Origin: Pseudomonas putida
GTDB taxonomy: Bacteria; Pseudomonadota; Gammaproteobacteria; Pseudomonadales; Pseudomonadaceae
Length of the DNA stretch: 64,000 nt
Assembly: GCF_028682475.1 (NCBI RefSeq)
Contig: NZ_JANHLE010000015.1
Location: forward strand, 1-64,000
Direction: 5' to 3'
The notes under the pieces are model-generated. The model made no database searches. It had not been told where the DNA came from and worked only from the letters and a program-made list of their open reading frames with translations. Of this stretch, positions 18,328 to 26,817 are shown one piece after another; position 1 is the first letter of the stretch; each line of letters opens with the position of its first letter. Made by a program: the position numbers and the translations under genes.

Positions 18328-18446
18328 GGGGACTCCTGATTCTTGTCGATTCAGCAGGTTGTCGGCGGCAAGACGAGAATAATGAGCAGTTGCGTCAGTA
18401 AAAGCAGGGAATGCGGTGCGCATCACGGCGCACCGCATGTAGCGGA

Positions 18447-18746
18447 TTACGGCAGGACTTGCTTGAACGGCTTGACGATGACGTTGGCGTACACGCCAGC
18501 AGCAATGTACGGGTCGGCATCGGCCCAGGCTTGAGCCGCAGCCAGGGAGTCGAATTCGGCAACGATCAGGCTGCCAGTGAAGCCGGCGGCACCTGGATCA
18601 TTGCTGTCGATAGCCGGGTGCGGGCCGGCCAGCACCACGCGACCTTGTTCCTTGAGCTGCTGCAGGCGTTCGATATGCGCCGGGCGGGCGGCCAGGCGTT
18701 TTTCCAGGGACTCGGCAACGTCAGTGGCGATGATGGCGTAGAGCAT
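18447..18746 (-). CDS. yciI: YciI-family protein
   Basis: A 99-residue ferredoxin-like-fold protein of the YciI family. The conserved His24 lies in RPAHIERLQ, and GPHPA and the VKPF segment near the C-terminus are also family features. The function is unknown; relatives include dehydrochlorinase-like enzymes. Its ATG follows the yciB stop at once (TGACATG), so translation is probably coupled. The yciB-yciI pairing is also known from enterobacteria. Confidence 0.92.
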   Translation of the reverse strand: MLYAIIATDVAESLEKRLAARPAHIERLQQLKEQGRVVLAGPHPAIDSNDPGAAGFTGSLIVAEFDSLAAAQAWADADPYIAAGVYANVIVKPFKQVLP

Positions 18747-18747
18747 G

Positions 18748-19344
18748 TCAATCCTCAGGCTTGGGAGTGGTGGGGTCGCTGTCGTGCAGGTGGCGGGACA
18801 GGTACACGCCCTGGCCCACCAGGAACAGTACGGTCATGCCCAGGCTGCCGAACACCTTGAAGTCGACCCAGATGTCCTGGAAGGTGAAGGCGACGAACAG
18901 GTTGGCAGCGCCGCAGAACAGGAAAAAGGCGATCCAGGCGACGTTCAGACGGCTCCAGACGGGCTCGGGCAGGCTGATGGCATGGCCCATGATGCGTTTG
19001 ATCAGCACGCGGTCACCAATGAAGTGGCTGCCGGTGAACGCCAGGGCGAACAGCCAGTTGACCACCGGCGCCTTCCATTTGAGGAAGGTTTCGCTGTGGA
19101 AGGCGAGGGTCAGGCCGCCAAAAAACAGGCAGGCGAGCAGGGTCAGCCACTGGCCTTTTTCCAGCTTGCGCTGGCGGATGAACAGCGCGCCGTAGACCAC
19201 CACGGAACTGATGATCAGCATGGCCGTAGCGCTGAAGATGCCTCCGACTTCGACGCTGTGACCGGCAAATTCGACGGCGCGAGGTTCGAGCTTGAAGACG
19301 ATGAAGAACAGGAGCAGCGGGATGAAATCGATGAATTGTTTCAC
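18748..19344 (-). CDS. yciB: Inner-membrane septation protein A (YciB/IspZ)
   Basis: A 198-residue protein with five or six transmembrane helices of the YciB/IspZ family, involved in envelope and cell-division integrity. [11 protein letters not shown] at the N-terminus, [14 protein letters not shown] and NVAWIAFF are family hallmarks. The GTG at 19344 gives the expected N-terminus (VKQFIDFIP); the frame extends 13 codons further, but that extension does not fit the family. It is divergent from yciV, with only 66 bases between the starts. Confidence 0.92.
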   Translation of the reverse strand: MKQFIDFIPLLLFFIVFKLEPRAVEFAGHSVEVGGIFSATAMLIISSVVVYGALFIRQRKLEKGQWLTLLACLFFGGLTLAFHSETFLKWKAPVVNWLFALAFTGSHFIGDRVLIKRIMGHAISLPEPVWSRLNVAWIAFFLFCGAANLFVAFTFQDIWVDFKVFGSLGMTVLFLVGQGVYLSRHLHDSDPTTPKPED

Positions 19345-19410
19345 AGTGGCAGCCAGAAGCAGGATGTGACGGCATAATAACAAACATCAATGACAGCGAA
19401 AGCGCCACCT

Positions 19411-20274
19411 ATGAATGTTGATCTGCACTGCCACAGTACGGCCTCCGACGGCGCCCTGTCGCCATCGGTACTGGTCGCCCGGGCCCATGAGCACGGCGTG
19501 CGGATGCTCTCGCTGACTGATCACGACACCCTTGAAGGGCAACTCGAGGCCCGCGCCGCCGCGCAGGCCCTGGGCATGCAGTGGGTTAGCGGGATCGAGC
19601 TGTCGTGCACCTGGGGCGGCGCGACCATCCATGTGCTGGGCTACGATTTTGCCCTCGACGCCGCGCCTTTGCTTGAAGCCGTCGAGTCGCTGCACCGTGG
19701 GCGCTGGTTGCGTGCCGAAGAAATCGACCGGCGGTTGGGGCTCAAAGGCATGCCGGGGGCGCTGGAGGGCGCACGGGCCATCCAGCAGGAGCTGGGCGAC
19801 AGCGGCAACGCCCCGGCGCGTCCGCACTTTGCCGAGTTCCTGGTGCGTGCAGGCCACGTCAAAGACCGCGCCGAGGCCTTTCGCAAGTGGTTGGGCGCCG
19901 GCAAGCTGGGCGACGTCAAGCTGCACTGGCCAACCCTCGACGAGACTGTGGATACCCTGCGCAAAGCCGATGCCTGGGTCAGCCTGGCGCACCCGATGCA
20001 CTATGAATTAACACGCAGCAAGCGCCGCCGGCTGATTGCCGACTATATTCAAGCAGGCGGCCAGGCGCTGGAAGTAGTCAACGGCATGATGCCGGCCGAA
20101 CAGGTGGGCACGATGTCCATCCTGGCCCGTGAGTTCGGTCTGCTGGCCAGTGCTGGCAGTGACTTCCATGGCCCTGGCACCTGGGGTGAGATCGGTGCCT
20201 ACCGGCCATTGCCAGAGGACCTGCCACCTTTGTGGCGTCGATTCAAACATGAGCAGCCTATCGCGGCCGTCTGA
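19411..20274 (+). CDS. yciV: PHP-domain 5'-3' exoribonuclease / nucleoside bisphosphatase (YciV, RNase AM)
   Basis: A 287-residue PHP-family metal-dependent phosphoesterase. E. coli YciV (RNase AM, formerly TrpH) degrades short RNAs and matures rRNA 5' ends. Metal ligands are seen in NVDLHCHSTASDG, LTDHDT, GIELSC and GSDFHG. The ATG at 19411 fits the family N-terminus; an in-frame ATG at 19390 is possible, and neither has a clear ribosome site. yciO follows closely, as in E. coli. Confidence 0.9.
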   Translation: MNVDLHCHSTASDGALSPSVLVARAHEHGVRMLSLTDHDTLEGQLEARAAAQALGMQWVSGIELSCTWGGATIHVLGYDFALDAAPLLEAVESLHRGRWLRAEEIDRRLGLKGMPGALEGARAIQQELGDSGNAPARPHFAEFLVRAGHVKDRAEAFRKWLGAGKLGDVKLHWPTLDETVDTLRKADAWVSLAHPMHYELTRSKRRRLIADYIQAGGQALEVVNGMMPAEQVGTMSILAREFGLLASAGSDFHGPGTWGEIGAYRPLPEDLPPLWRRFKHEQPIAAV

Positions 20275-20287
20275 ACAGGAAGAGAAT

Positions 20288-20917
20288 GTGAGTCAGTTTT
20301 TCCAGATTCATGCGGAGAACCCGCAACCGCGCCTGATCAAACAGGCCGTCGAAATCATTCGCAAGGGCGGTGTGGTGATCTATCCGACCGACTCCTCTTA
20401 CGCCATGGGGTGTCAGATCGGCGATAAAAATGCCGTGGAGCGTGTTCGGCGCCTGCGCCAGCTGGACAAGAACCACAACTTCACGCTGATCTGTTGCGAC
20501 CTGTCGCAAATGGGCCTGTTCGCCAAGATCGACACCGGAGTCTTCCGGCTACTCAAGGCGCACCTACCCGGGCCCTACACGTTCATTCTCAATGGTACCC
20601 GTGAGGTGCCGCGGCTGCTGCTGCACGAAAAACGCCGTACGATTGGCTTGCGTGTGCCGCAGAACCCTATTCTGCTCGCGTTGCTCGAAGAGCTTGGCGA
20701 GCCGCTGATGAGCGTCAGCTTGATCTTGCCGGGCAATGAAGAGCCCATGACTGACCCTTATGAGATTCGCGAACGCCTGGAGAAGCAGGTAGACCTGATC
20801 ATCGACGGCGGCTACGGCGACCTCAAGGCGTCGACTGTGGTCGACTTGAGTGGCGATGAGCCTGAAGTCATCCGCGTCGGTTGTGGTGACCCGGCACCGT
20901 TCATGGTCGAAGCGTGA
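20288..20917 (+). CDS. yciO: Sua5/YciO/YrdC-family protein YciO
   Basis: A 209-residue protein of the threonylcarbamoyl-AMP synthase fold. It matches YciO more closely than TsaC: the N-terminus SQFFQIHAENPQPRLI, the KGGVVIYPTDSSYAMGC ATP/threonine-site motif and IGLRVPQNP are visible. YciO has weak TC-AMP synthase activity, and its cellular role is unsettled. The GTG start follows AGGAAGAGA. Its stop overlaps the scpA start (GTGA). Confidence 0.9.
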   Translation: MSQFFQIHAENPQPRLIKQAVEIIRKGGVVIYPTDSSYAMGCQIGDKNAVERVRRLRQLDKNHNFTLICCDLSQMGLFAKIDTGVFRLLKAHLPGPYTFILNGTREVPRLLLHEKRRTIGLRVPQNPILLALLEELGEPLMSVSLILPGNEEPMTDPYEIRERLEKQVDLIIDGGYGDLKASTVVDLSGDEPEVIRVGCGDPAPFMVEA

Positions 20918-21744
20918 GTCAGGCGTCCACCCCCGAGCCGCACAGCGACCCACAAGCAGGCGCTCAGCAGGAACTGCCACTGGTGCTGGTCTATGGCGAG
21001 GCCATGACCGAAATGCCGGTGGACCTGTACATTCCACCGGACGCTCTGGAAGTGTTCCTCGAAGCCTTCGAGGGGCCGCTGGACCTGTTGCTCTACCTGA
21101 TCCGCAAGCAGAACGTCGACATCCTCGATATTCCCGTGGCCGAGATCACCCGGCAGTACATGGGCTATGTCGAGTTGATGAAGACCGTGCGCCTGGAGCT
21201 GGCGGCCGAGTACCTGGTGATGGCGGCGATGCTGGCGGAGATCAAGTCACGCATGCTCTTGCCGCGATCGGCCGAGATCGAGGAAGAGGAGGGGGACCCG
21301 CGTGCCGAGCTGATTCGCCGCCTGCAGGAGTACGAACGCTTCAAGGCGGCGGCCGAGGGCATCGACGGGCTTAGCCGGGTCGGGCGCGAGATCATCGTGC
21401 CACGCCTCGAAGCGCCTCAGGCCAAGGTGCGCAAACTGTTGCCGGAAGTCAGTCTGGAAGAGTTGCTGATGTCGATGGCCGAGGTGTTGCGCCGCGGCGA
21501 TCTGTTTGAGCATCACCAGATCAGCCGTGAGGCGTTATCGACCCGTGAGCGCATGAGTGAAGTGCTCGAACGCCTCAAGGGTGGCGGCTTTGTGCCGTTC
21601 GTCGAGCTGTTTACGGCTGAGGAAGGCAAGCTGGGCGTGGTGGTGACCTTCATGGCAATTCTTGAACTGGTGAAGGAATCCTTGATCGAACTGGTGCAAA
21701 ATGAACCCTTTGCGCCGATCCACGTCCGCGCCCGGGCTGAGTGA
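20914..21744 (+). CDS. scpA: Segregation and condensation protein A
   Basis: A 276-residue kleisin of the SMC-ScpAB condensin. The conserved core begins FEGPLDLLLYLIRKQNVDILDIPV, and the C-terminal winged helix (about 195-275) binds the SMC head. The GTG start overlaps the yciO stop in GTGA; an internal ATG at 21004 would still leave the core intact. The first 40 residues are a variable tail. scpB follows with an overlapping or nearly overlapping start. The smc gene is not in the window. Confidence 0.94.
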   Translation: MSQASTPEPHSDPQAGAQQELPLVLVYGEAMTEMPVDLYIPPDALEVFLEAFEGPLDLLLYLIRKQNVDILDIPVAEITRQYMGYVELMKTVRLELAAEYLVMAAMLAEIKSRMLLPRSAEIEEEEGDPRAELIRRLQEYERFKAAAEGIDGLSRVGREIIVPRLEAPQAKVRKLLPEVSLEELLMSMAEVLRRGDLFEHHQISREALSTRERMSEVLERLKGGGFVPFVELFTAEEGKLGVVVTFMAILELVKESLIELVQNEPFAPIHVRARAE

Positions 21745-21758
21745 CAACGAGCAACGCC

Positions 21759-22532
21759 ATGAACCTGAACGATCCGCGCGACCTGGCGCCCCTGCTTGAA
21801 GCCTTTTTGCTGGCCTCGGGAAAACCGCAATCACTGGACCGGCTGTTCGAGCTGTTCGAAGAAGCCGAGCGCCCTGAACCTGCCGTGTTCAAGAAAGCCC
21901 TGGAAGTATTGAGCAAGTCCTGCAAGGGGCGCGCTTTTGAACTCAAGGAAGTGGCGTCGGGTTATCGCCTGCAAATCCGTGAAGACTACGCCCCCTGGGT
22001 CGGCCGTTTGTGGGAAGAGCGACCGCAGCGCTACTCCCGCGCGCTGCTGGAGACCATGGCCCTGATCGCCTATCGTCAGCCCATCACCCGCGGCGAAATT
22101 GAAGACGTGCGCGGTGTGGCGGTCAACACAAACATCGTCAAGACCCTGCTCGAACGTGAATGGATTCGCATCGTTGGCTACCGTGAAGTACCGGGCAAAC
22201 CGGCGATGTTCGCCACTACCAAGGCCTTCCTCGATCATTTCAACCTGAAGAACCTCGATGACCTGCCGGCCCTGGCCGATCTACGCGAGATGGAACCAGA
22301 GCCGGTGCTGGAACTCGATGATGCCCCGGTGCCGGCGCATCTGCAGGCCCTCGCCGATGAAAGCGCCGAGCCAGAGGAACCCAAGGAAGAAACCAGCTTC
22401 CGCAGCCTGTTGGTCGAGCTCGACACCATGGAGGAGGGCCTGAAGACCGACTTTGACGACCTGCTCGATGAAGAACCTGCGGCTGAAGAGACCCAGGCCC
22501 TTGACCCGGAGCCGGAAACGCCAAGGCAGTAA
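21759..22532 (+). CDS. scpB: Segregation and condensation protein B
   Basis: A 257-residue partner of ScpA. The two winged-helix domains fill residues 1-165 (ETMALIAYRQPITRGEIEDVRGV is the family signature). A long acidic tail (about 175-257) is typical of pseudomonads. The ATG at 21759 gives MNLNDPRDLAPLLEAFLLAS; a GTG at 21741 overlapping the scpA stop is an alternative start. It lies between scpA and rluB, a common order. Confidence 0.94.
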   Translation: MNLNDPRDLAPLLEAFLLASGKPQSLDRLFELFEEAERPEPAVFKKALEVLSKSCKGRAFELKEVASGYRLQIREDYAPWVGRLWEERPQRYSRALLETMALIAYRQPITRGEIEDVRGVAVNTNIVKTLLEREWIRIVGYREVPGKPAMFATTKAFLDHFNLKNLDDLPALADLREMEPEPVLELDDAPVPAHLQALADESAEPEEPKEETSFRSLLVELDTMEEGLKTDFDDLLDEEPAAEETQALDPEPETPRQ

Positions 22533-22682
22533 GCAGTGGCCTTCGGGCAGAATTAAGCGTCGGCCCGGAGAATTTCAGCTAGTCTCAGGTGCGCTCGGCG
22601 CGTGATCAGCGTATGATTCGCGACCTTTTTGGCGCTTGTTCGCCCAATCAGCTTTCAATACCTACACCGGGAGGTGCCCAGC

Positions 22683-23822
22683 ATGAGTGAAAAAGACCTG
22701 CAAGAAACCCAGCCATTGCCGCCATCAGGCGAGAAACTGCAAAAAGTTCTCGCCCGTATCGGCGTGGGGTCGCGTCGTGACGTCGAGGCCTGGATCAGCC
22801 AGGGCCGGATCAAGGTCAACGGCGTCGATGCCACCCTGGGTCAGCGCGTCGATCTGCATGATGCGATTTCTGTCGATGGCCGTCTGATCAAGCGTGAAGA
22901 GTCCGCCGAGACCGTGCGCCGGGTGATCATGTACAACAAGCCCGATGGCGAGATCTGCACCCGCGACGACCCGGAAGGCCGTCCGACCGTGTTCGACCGC
23001 CTGCCACGGCCGAAAGAAGGCCGCTGGATCAACATCGGTCGCCTGGACATCAACACCACCGGCCTGCTGATGTTCACCACTGACGGTGAGCTGGCCAACC
23101 GTCTGATGCACCCTTCCTACGAGATGGACCGTGAGTACGCGGTGCGTGTGCGGGGTGAAGTCGACGAAGACATGATTGCCCGCCTCAAGGCCGGTGTCGT
23201 GCTCGAAGACGGTCCGGCGCGTTTTACCGACATCCAGGAAGCGCCTGGCGGTGAAGGCTTCAACCATTGGTACCACTGCGTGGTGATGGAAGGCCGTAAC
23301 CGTGAAGTGCGTCGCCTGTGGGAGTCCCAGGGCCTGGTGGTCAGCCGTCTGAAGCGCGTGCGTTTCGGCCCGGTGTTCCTCAACTCCGACCTGCCGATGG
23401 GACGCTGGCGCGAAATGAGCCAGCAGGAAGTCGATATCCTCGCGGCTGAAGTTGGTCTGACCCCGGTGGCGATGCCGGTGTTGAACCACAAGTCCAAGGA
23501 CAAGCTGGAGCGTCTGCAGCGCAAATCCACCCGTCCGCTGGGCCGTGGTGAGCGTGTGCGTACGCTGCGTCCGGCACAAGAGGGTGCAGCCGCAGCCGAG
23601 CGTCCGGCTCGTCAACCGCGTGGGGGTGAAACCGAGCGTCCAGCCCGTCAACCCCGTGGCGGTGAAGTCGAGCGTCCGGCTCGCCAGCCTCGTGGCGAAG
23701 CCCCGGGCAAGGATGCAGGCCGTGGTCGCAGCACCGTGGCGGAACGCCCGAGCGAGATGAACAAGCGTGGCAAGCCTGCACCCAAGCGTCCAGGCAGCAC
23801 CCGCAACAAGCCTCGCCCTTAA
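22683..23822 (+). CDS. rluB: 23S rRNA pseudouridine 2605 synthase RluB
   Basis: A 379-residue RsuA-family pseudouridine synthase that modifies U2605 (E. coli numbering) in the peptidyl-transferase region. An S4 RNA-binding domain (about 18-75) precedes the catalytic domain with Asp122 in GRLDINTTGLL. After residue about 260 there is a basic tail that contains three near-identical copies of RPARQPRGGE. The tail is rich in Arg, Pro and Gly and is likely disordered and RNA-binding. The ATG follows GGGAGGTG. A strong terminator follows. Confidence 0.95.
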   Translation: MSEKDLQETQPLPPSGEKLQKVLARIGVGSRRDVEAWISQGRIKVNGVDATLGQRVDLHDAISVDGRLIKREESAETVRRVIMYNKPDGEICTRDDPEGRPTVFDRLPRPKEGRWINIGRLDINTTGLLMFTTDGELANRLMHPSYEMDREYAVRVRGEVDEDMIARLKAGVVLEDGPARFTDIQEAPGGEGFNHWYHCVVMEGRNREVRRLWESQGLVVSRLKRVRFGPVFLNSDLPMGRWREMSQQEVDILAAEVGLTPVAMPVLNHKSKDKLERLQRKSTRPLGRGERVRTLRPAQEGAAAAERPARQPRGGETERPARQPRGGEVERPARQPRGEAPGKDAGRGRSTVAERPSEMNKRGKPAPKRPGSTRNKPRP

Positions 23823-23833
23823 GGGCTTGAATG

Positions 23834-23864
23834 AAAAAGCCAACCTTCGGGTTGGCTTTTTTTT
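23834..23864 (+). terminator. rluB intrinsic terminator
   Basis: AGCCAACC-TTCG-GGTTGGCT forms an 8-bp stem with a stable tetraloop, followed by eight T. Confidence 0.93.
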
Positions 23865-23925
23865 GCCTGTAAAAACCGTGTGTTACAGGCGGCTCCGTAA
23901 GCACTGGAAAGTTTCTGAACCGCTA

Positions 23926-23943
23926 CGTAAACAAAACGTTACA
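23926..23943. promoter_or_regulatory. Candidate PhhR (TyrR-type) box upstream of aroP2
   Basis: CGTAAA-N6-GTTACA matches the TyrR/PhhR consensus TGTAAA-N6-TTTACA at 10 of 12 positions. The permease gene begins about 500 bases downstream. Confidence 0.4.
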
Positions 23944-24141
23944 AAGCTGCCAGCCCTGTAGGGCGGTTTCCGTGATCTGCCGTTGCTGTAAACAGAACTT
24001 GCCGCAAAGCTCGGCCCAGTGCGATTTACGTGCACGTCAAGTGCTTGCCCGCAACCCTTGGGAACGGTGAGATGTGTGCCATTGCCGTGTGCAAAGCCGG
24101 GCCGGAGAGCCGGGCATTCAATAAGAACAAATGGAGGCGCC

Positions 24142-24312
24142 ATGTACGCCGATTACCCTCCCAGGCTTCATTCTTTCCTCAGGAACGGTGCGTTTTGTCA
24201 TCAGACAATTACGCAACGTGTTGACCCCTGCGCGTCTGCAGGGGTATACAATGCGCCGCGTTTTACCTGTGACCCCAATGCGTACCGCGCACTCTTGCTG
24301 ACACCCGGCTGA
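24142..24312 (+). CDS. Possible leader peptide or small protein (56 aa) before aroP2
   Basis: An ATG preceded by TGGAGGCGCC opens a 56-codon frame beginning MYADYPPRLHSFLRNGAF, with two Tyr and two Phe among the first 18 residues. It lies between rluB and the aromatic amino acid permease gene. The ribosome site is good, but the codon use is less typical than that of neighbouring genes, and a likely promoter lies inside it. I recognise no family. It may be chance. Confidence 0.25.
   Translation: MYADYPPRLHSFLRNGAFCHQTITQRVDPCASAGVYNAPRFTCDPNAYRALLLTPG
24221..24250 (+). promoter_or_regulatory. Likely aroP2 promoter with operator-like palindrome
   Basis: TTGACC (24221-24226) and TATACA (24245-24250) are 18 bases apart. 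Between them, and filling the spacer, lies the perfect inverted repeat ACCCCTGC-GCGTCT-GCAGGGGT (24224-24245). A protein bound there would block or reshape the promoter. Confidence 0.5.
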
Positions 24313-24449
24313 TTTACCCACGGCGTTTGCCCTGGATGGGCAGCAGTTGGCCAAGATCCTCAAGGTAATCACCTTGTTAATTCCGCTGCGCCACGAGCGC
24401 GGTGGGTCCGATTCCGTCACAGATAAAAACAATGCAGGTGACTTCGTTC

Positions 24450-25868
24450 ATGAGTGGACAAAACACGCATTCAGGCGAGCTGAAACGCGGCCTGAAAAAT
24501 CGCCATATCCAGTTGATCGCCCTGGGCGGTGCAATTGGTACCGGGTTGTTTCTCGGATCGGCCGGGGTGATGAAATCGGCGGGTCCGTCGATGATTCTCG
24601 GCTATGCGATCTGTGGCTTCATCGCCTTCATGATCATGCGCCAGCTCGGCGAGATGATCGTCGAAGAGCCGGTGGCCGGTTCCTTCAGTCACTTTGCCCA
24701 CAAATACTGGGGCGGTTTCGCCGGCTTCCTGTCCGGTTGGAACTGCTGGGTCCTGTACATCCTGGTCGGCATGTCGGAACTGACCGCCGTCGGCAAGTAC
24801 GTGCACTATTGGTGGCCGGAGATCCCGACCTGGGCCTCGGCGGCAGCCTTCTTCATCCTGATCAACGCGATCAACCTGGCCAACGTCAAGGTGTTCGGTG
24901 AGGCCGAGTTCTGGTTCGCGATCATCAAGGTCCTGGCTATCGTCGGCATGATTGCCCTGGGCAGCTACATGCTGGTCAGCGGTAGCGGTGGTCCGCAGGC
25001 GTCGGTGAGCAACCTGTGGGAGCATGGTGGCTTCTTCCCTAACGGGGTGAGCGGCCTGGTCATGGCCTTGGCGATCATCATGTTCTCCTTTGGCGGCCTG
25101 GAAATGCTCGGTTTCACCGCGGCAGAGGCCGACAAGCCGAAAACCGTGATCCCGAAAGCGATCAACCAGGTGATCTACCGTATCTTGATTTTCTACATCG
25201 GTGCCCTGGTGGTGCTGCTGTCGCTGACTCCATGGGACAGCCTGGTCGCCAGCCTCGATGCCTCCGGTGGCACCTATGGCGCCAGCCCGTTCGTGCAGGT
25301 GTTCTCGCTGCTGGGTAGCGATGTTGCAGCACACATCCTCAACTTCGTGGTCCTGACTGCGGCACTGTCGGTGTACAACAGCGGCACCTACTGCAACGCC
25401 CGTATGCTCTACGGCATGGCTGAGCAGGGCGATGCCCCGGCAGGCCTGGCGAAGATCGACAAGCGCGGTGTGCCCGTGCGTTCGATCCTGGCCTCGGCTG
25501 CCGTGACCCTGGTGGCGGTGCTGCTCAACTACTTCATCCCGCAGCATGCCCTGGAGCTGCTGATGTCGCTGGTGGTGGCGGCCCTGGTGATCAACTGGGC
25601 GATGATCAGCTACTCGCACCTGAAGTTCCGCCAGCACATGGACAAGACCGGCCAGAAGCCGCTGTTCAAGGCGTTGTGGTACCCCTATGGCAACTACATC
25701 GTCCTGGCCTTTGTGGTGCTGATTCTGGGCATCATGCTGCAGATTCCAGGTATCCAGATATCGGTGTACGCGATTCCGGTGTGGCTGGTGGTGATGTTTG
25801 CCTGCTACGGCCTGAAGAACAATCGTCAGGCCCGTCGCCTGTCTGAGGCGAGCACTGCGGCCAAGTAA
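24450..25868 (+). CDS. aroP2: Aromatic amino acid permease AroP2
   Basis: A 472-residue APC-superfamily permease with twelve transmembrane helices. It closely resembles E. coli AroP along its whole length: LKRGLKNRHIQLIALGGAIG at the N-terminus, GEMIVEEPVAGSFSHFA, and NLANVKVFGEAEFWFAIIKV. It should import Phe, Tyr and Trp by proton symport. The ATG at 24450 follows AGGTGA by 8 bases. Its position near arfB, tyrB2 and the phh genes matches P. putida. The long leader suggests regulation by aromatic amino acids. Confidence 0.9.
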   Translation: MSGQNTHSGELKRGLKNRHIQLIALGGAIGTGLFLGSAGVMKSAGPSMILGYAICGFIAFMIMRQLGEMIVEEPVAGSFSHFAHKYWGGFAGFLSGWNCWVLYILVGMSELTAVGKYVHYWWPEIPTWASAAAFFILINAINLANVKVFGEAEFWFAIIKVLAIVGMIALGSYMLVSGSGGPQASVSNLWEHGGFFPNGVSGLVMALAIIMFSFGGLEMLGFTAAEADKPKTVIPKAINQVIYRILIFYIGALVVLLSLTPWDSLVASLDASGGTYGASPFVQVFSLLGSDVAAHILNFVVLTAALSVYNSGTYCNARMLYGMAEQGDAPAGLAKIDKRGVPVRSILASAAVTLVAVLLNYFIPQHALELLMSLVVAALVINWAMISYSHLKFRQHMDKTGQKPLFKALWYPYGNYIVLAFVVLILGIMLQIPGIQISVYAIPVWLVVMFACYGLKNNRQARRLSEASTAAK

Positions 25869-25887
25869 GGCGCAGTGTGTGCTGAAG

Positions 25888-25919
25888 AAGCCCGGCCTTG
25901 CGCCGGGCTTTTTGTTTTT
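25888..25919 (+). terminator. aroP2 intrinsic terminator
   Basis: AAGCCCGGC and GCCGGGCTT form a 9-bp stem with a CTTGC loop, followed by TTTGTTTTTG. Confidence 0.92.
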
Positions 25920-25954
25920 GCGGTATCCTCATGGCCTTATCAGGCCTGTGACCC

Positions 25955-26368
25955 ATGTTGATCATTTCCAATTCCGTGCACATCCCCGACCAGGAAATCG
26001 AACTGACGGCTATCCGCGCCCAGGGCGCAGGTGGGCAGAACGTCAACAAGGTTTCCAGTGCCATGCACCTGCGTTTCGATACTCAGGCCTCCTCCTTGCC
26101 GCCGTTCTATAAAGAGCGCTTGCTGGCGTTGCGCGACAGTCGCATTACCCGTGACGGGGTGATCATCATCAAGGCCCAGCAATATCGCACCCAGGAGCAG
26201 AACCGTGCCGATGCGCTGGAGCGCTTGCGGGAAATGATTGTAGCGGCGGTCAAAGTCGAGAAGGCGCGACGCCCGACACGGCCGACACTGGGGTCGAAAA
26301 CCCGGCGGCTGGACACCAAGAGCAAGCGGGGGACGATCAAGGCCGGTCGCGGCAAAGTCGATTACTGA
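25955..26368 (+). CDS. arfB: Alternative ribosome-rescue factor ArfB (YaeJ)
   Basis: A 137-residue release-factor-like peptidyl-tRNA hydrolase that frees ribosomes stalled at the end of broken mRNAs. The catalytic GGQ is at residues 26-28 in [16 protein letters not shown]. The tail from about 100 on is rich in Lys and Arg ([24 protein letters not shown]) and would sit in the empty mRNA channel. Length and layout match E. coli YaeJ. Confidence 0.95.
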   Translation: MLIISNSVHIPDQEIELTAIRAQGAGGQNVNKVSSAMHLRFDTQASSLPPFYKERLLALRDSRITRDGVIIIKAQQYRTQEQNRADALERLREMIVAAVKVEKARRPTRPTLGSKTRRLDTKSKRGTIKAGRGKVDY

Positions 26369-26401
26369 GGCGTGGAGCGGTTTGGCGGGGAATTCTTGAC
26401 G

Positions 26402-26450
26402 GTGTGAAAACGCGTTGACGGGGTAGTCCCTGCATCAGCCGTTTTCACAC
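26402..26450. terminator. Inverted repeat between convergent genes
   Basis: GTGTGAAAACG (26402-26412) and CGTTTTCACAC (26440-26450) form a perfect 11-bp stem with a 27-base loop. It lies between the stops of arfB and the convergent small gene. There is no T tract, so a terminator role is only a guess. Confidence 0.4.
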
Positions 26451-26468
26451 AGTCTGACGGTTGCGCGG

Positions 26469-26597
26469 TTATTCCTGGTCGGCGCTGGAGGTTTCTTCGC
26501 CGTCGTAGTCAGCCTGGGCTGGCTCGGCGCTGTGAGTGGCAGGTGTCTGCTCTTCTGGGTTCAGGCTTGGGAAGGGAAGATTCGGGATTTCATGCAT
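26469..26597 (-). CDS. Small acidic protein of unknown function (42 aa)
   Basis: A 42-codon gene with ATG at 26597 and a GAGGAA ribosome site 9 bases upstream. The product starts MHEIPNLPFPSLNPEEQTPA and continues as an acidic, Glu/Asp/Ala-rich tail ending SSADQE. It has no membrane segment, signal peptide or cysteine. Codon use is like that of neighbouring genes. I believe similar short proteins starting MHEIPNLPFP occur in other Pseudomonas, but that is from memory. No function is known to me. Confidence 0.65.
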   Translation of the reverse strand: MHEIPNLPFPSLNPEEQTPATHSAEPAQADYDGEETSSADQE

Positions 26598-26740
26598 CTC
26601 GTCGTTCCTCGCAAGTGAGTGTGGAAAGGCTGCGCAAGGCGCGCGTGGCTTGTAAAAAGCTCGTGCAGGATACAGGAGTCTGGATGACAGTATGAATTTT
26701 CCTGCCGATTGGTGTTGAGGCTAGGGGCTGCTGTGCACCC

Positions 26741-26814
26741 CATCACCGGCAAGGCCGGCTCCCACAACAGCCATTGCAATGCAGACTGTGTGGGAGCTGG
26801 CCTTGCCAGCGATG
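26741..26814. repeat. REP-like inverted pair, second family
   Basis: TCACCGGCAAGGCCGGCTCCCACA (26743-26766) and a complementary copy with TGTGGGAGCTGGCCTTGCC (26789-26812). The CTCCCAC/GTGGGAG edge resembles that of the other REP pairs, but the core (GCAAGGCCGGC) differs. It lies just beyond the tyrB2 stop. Confidence 0.8.
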
Positions 26815-26817
26815 CTT

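Larger units (their letters stand above)
23865..24449 (+). promoter_or_regulatory. Long intergenic leader of aroP2
   Basis: No established gene lies in these 585 bases. They hold an inverted repeat CCTGTAA-N10-TTACAGG (23867-23890), a candidate PhhR box (23926-23943), a TGTAAA half-site near 23987, a possible small reading frame (24142-24312) and a promoter with an internal palindrome (24221-24250). The arrangement suggests control of the aromatic amino acid permease by PhhR and at least one further factor. Confidence 0.5.

Noticed and set aside
23867-23890. CCTGTAA-N10-TTACAGG as a PhhR box
   Set aside because: The spacing between the half-sites is two bases longer than in TGTAAA-N6-TTTACA; it is noted only as an inverted repeat.
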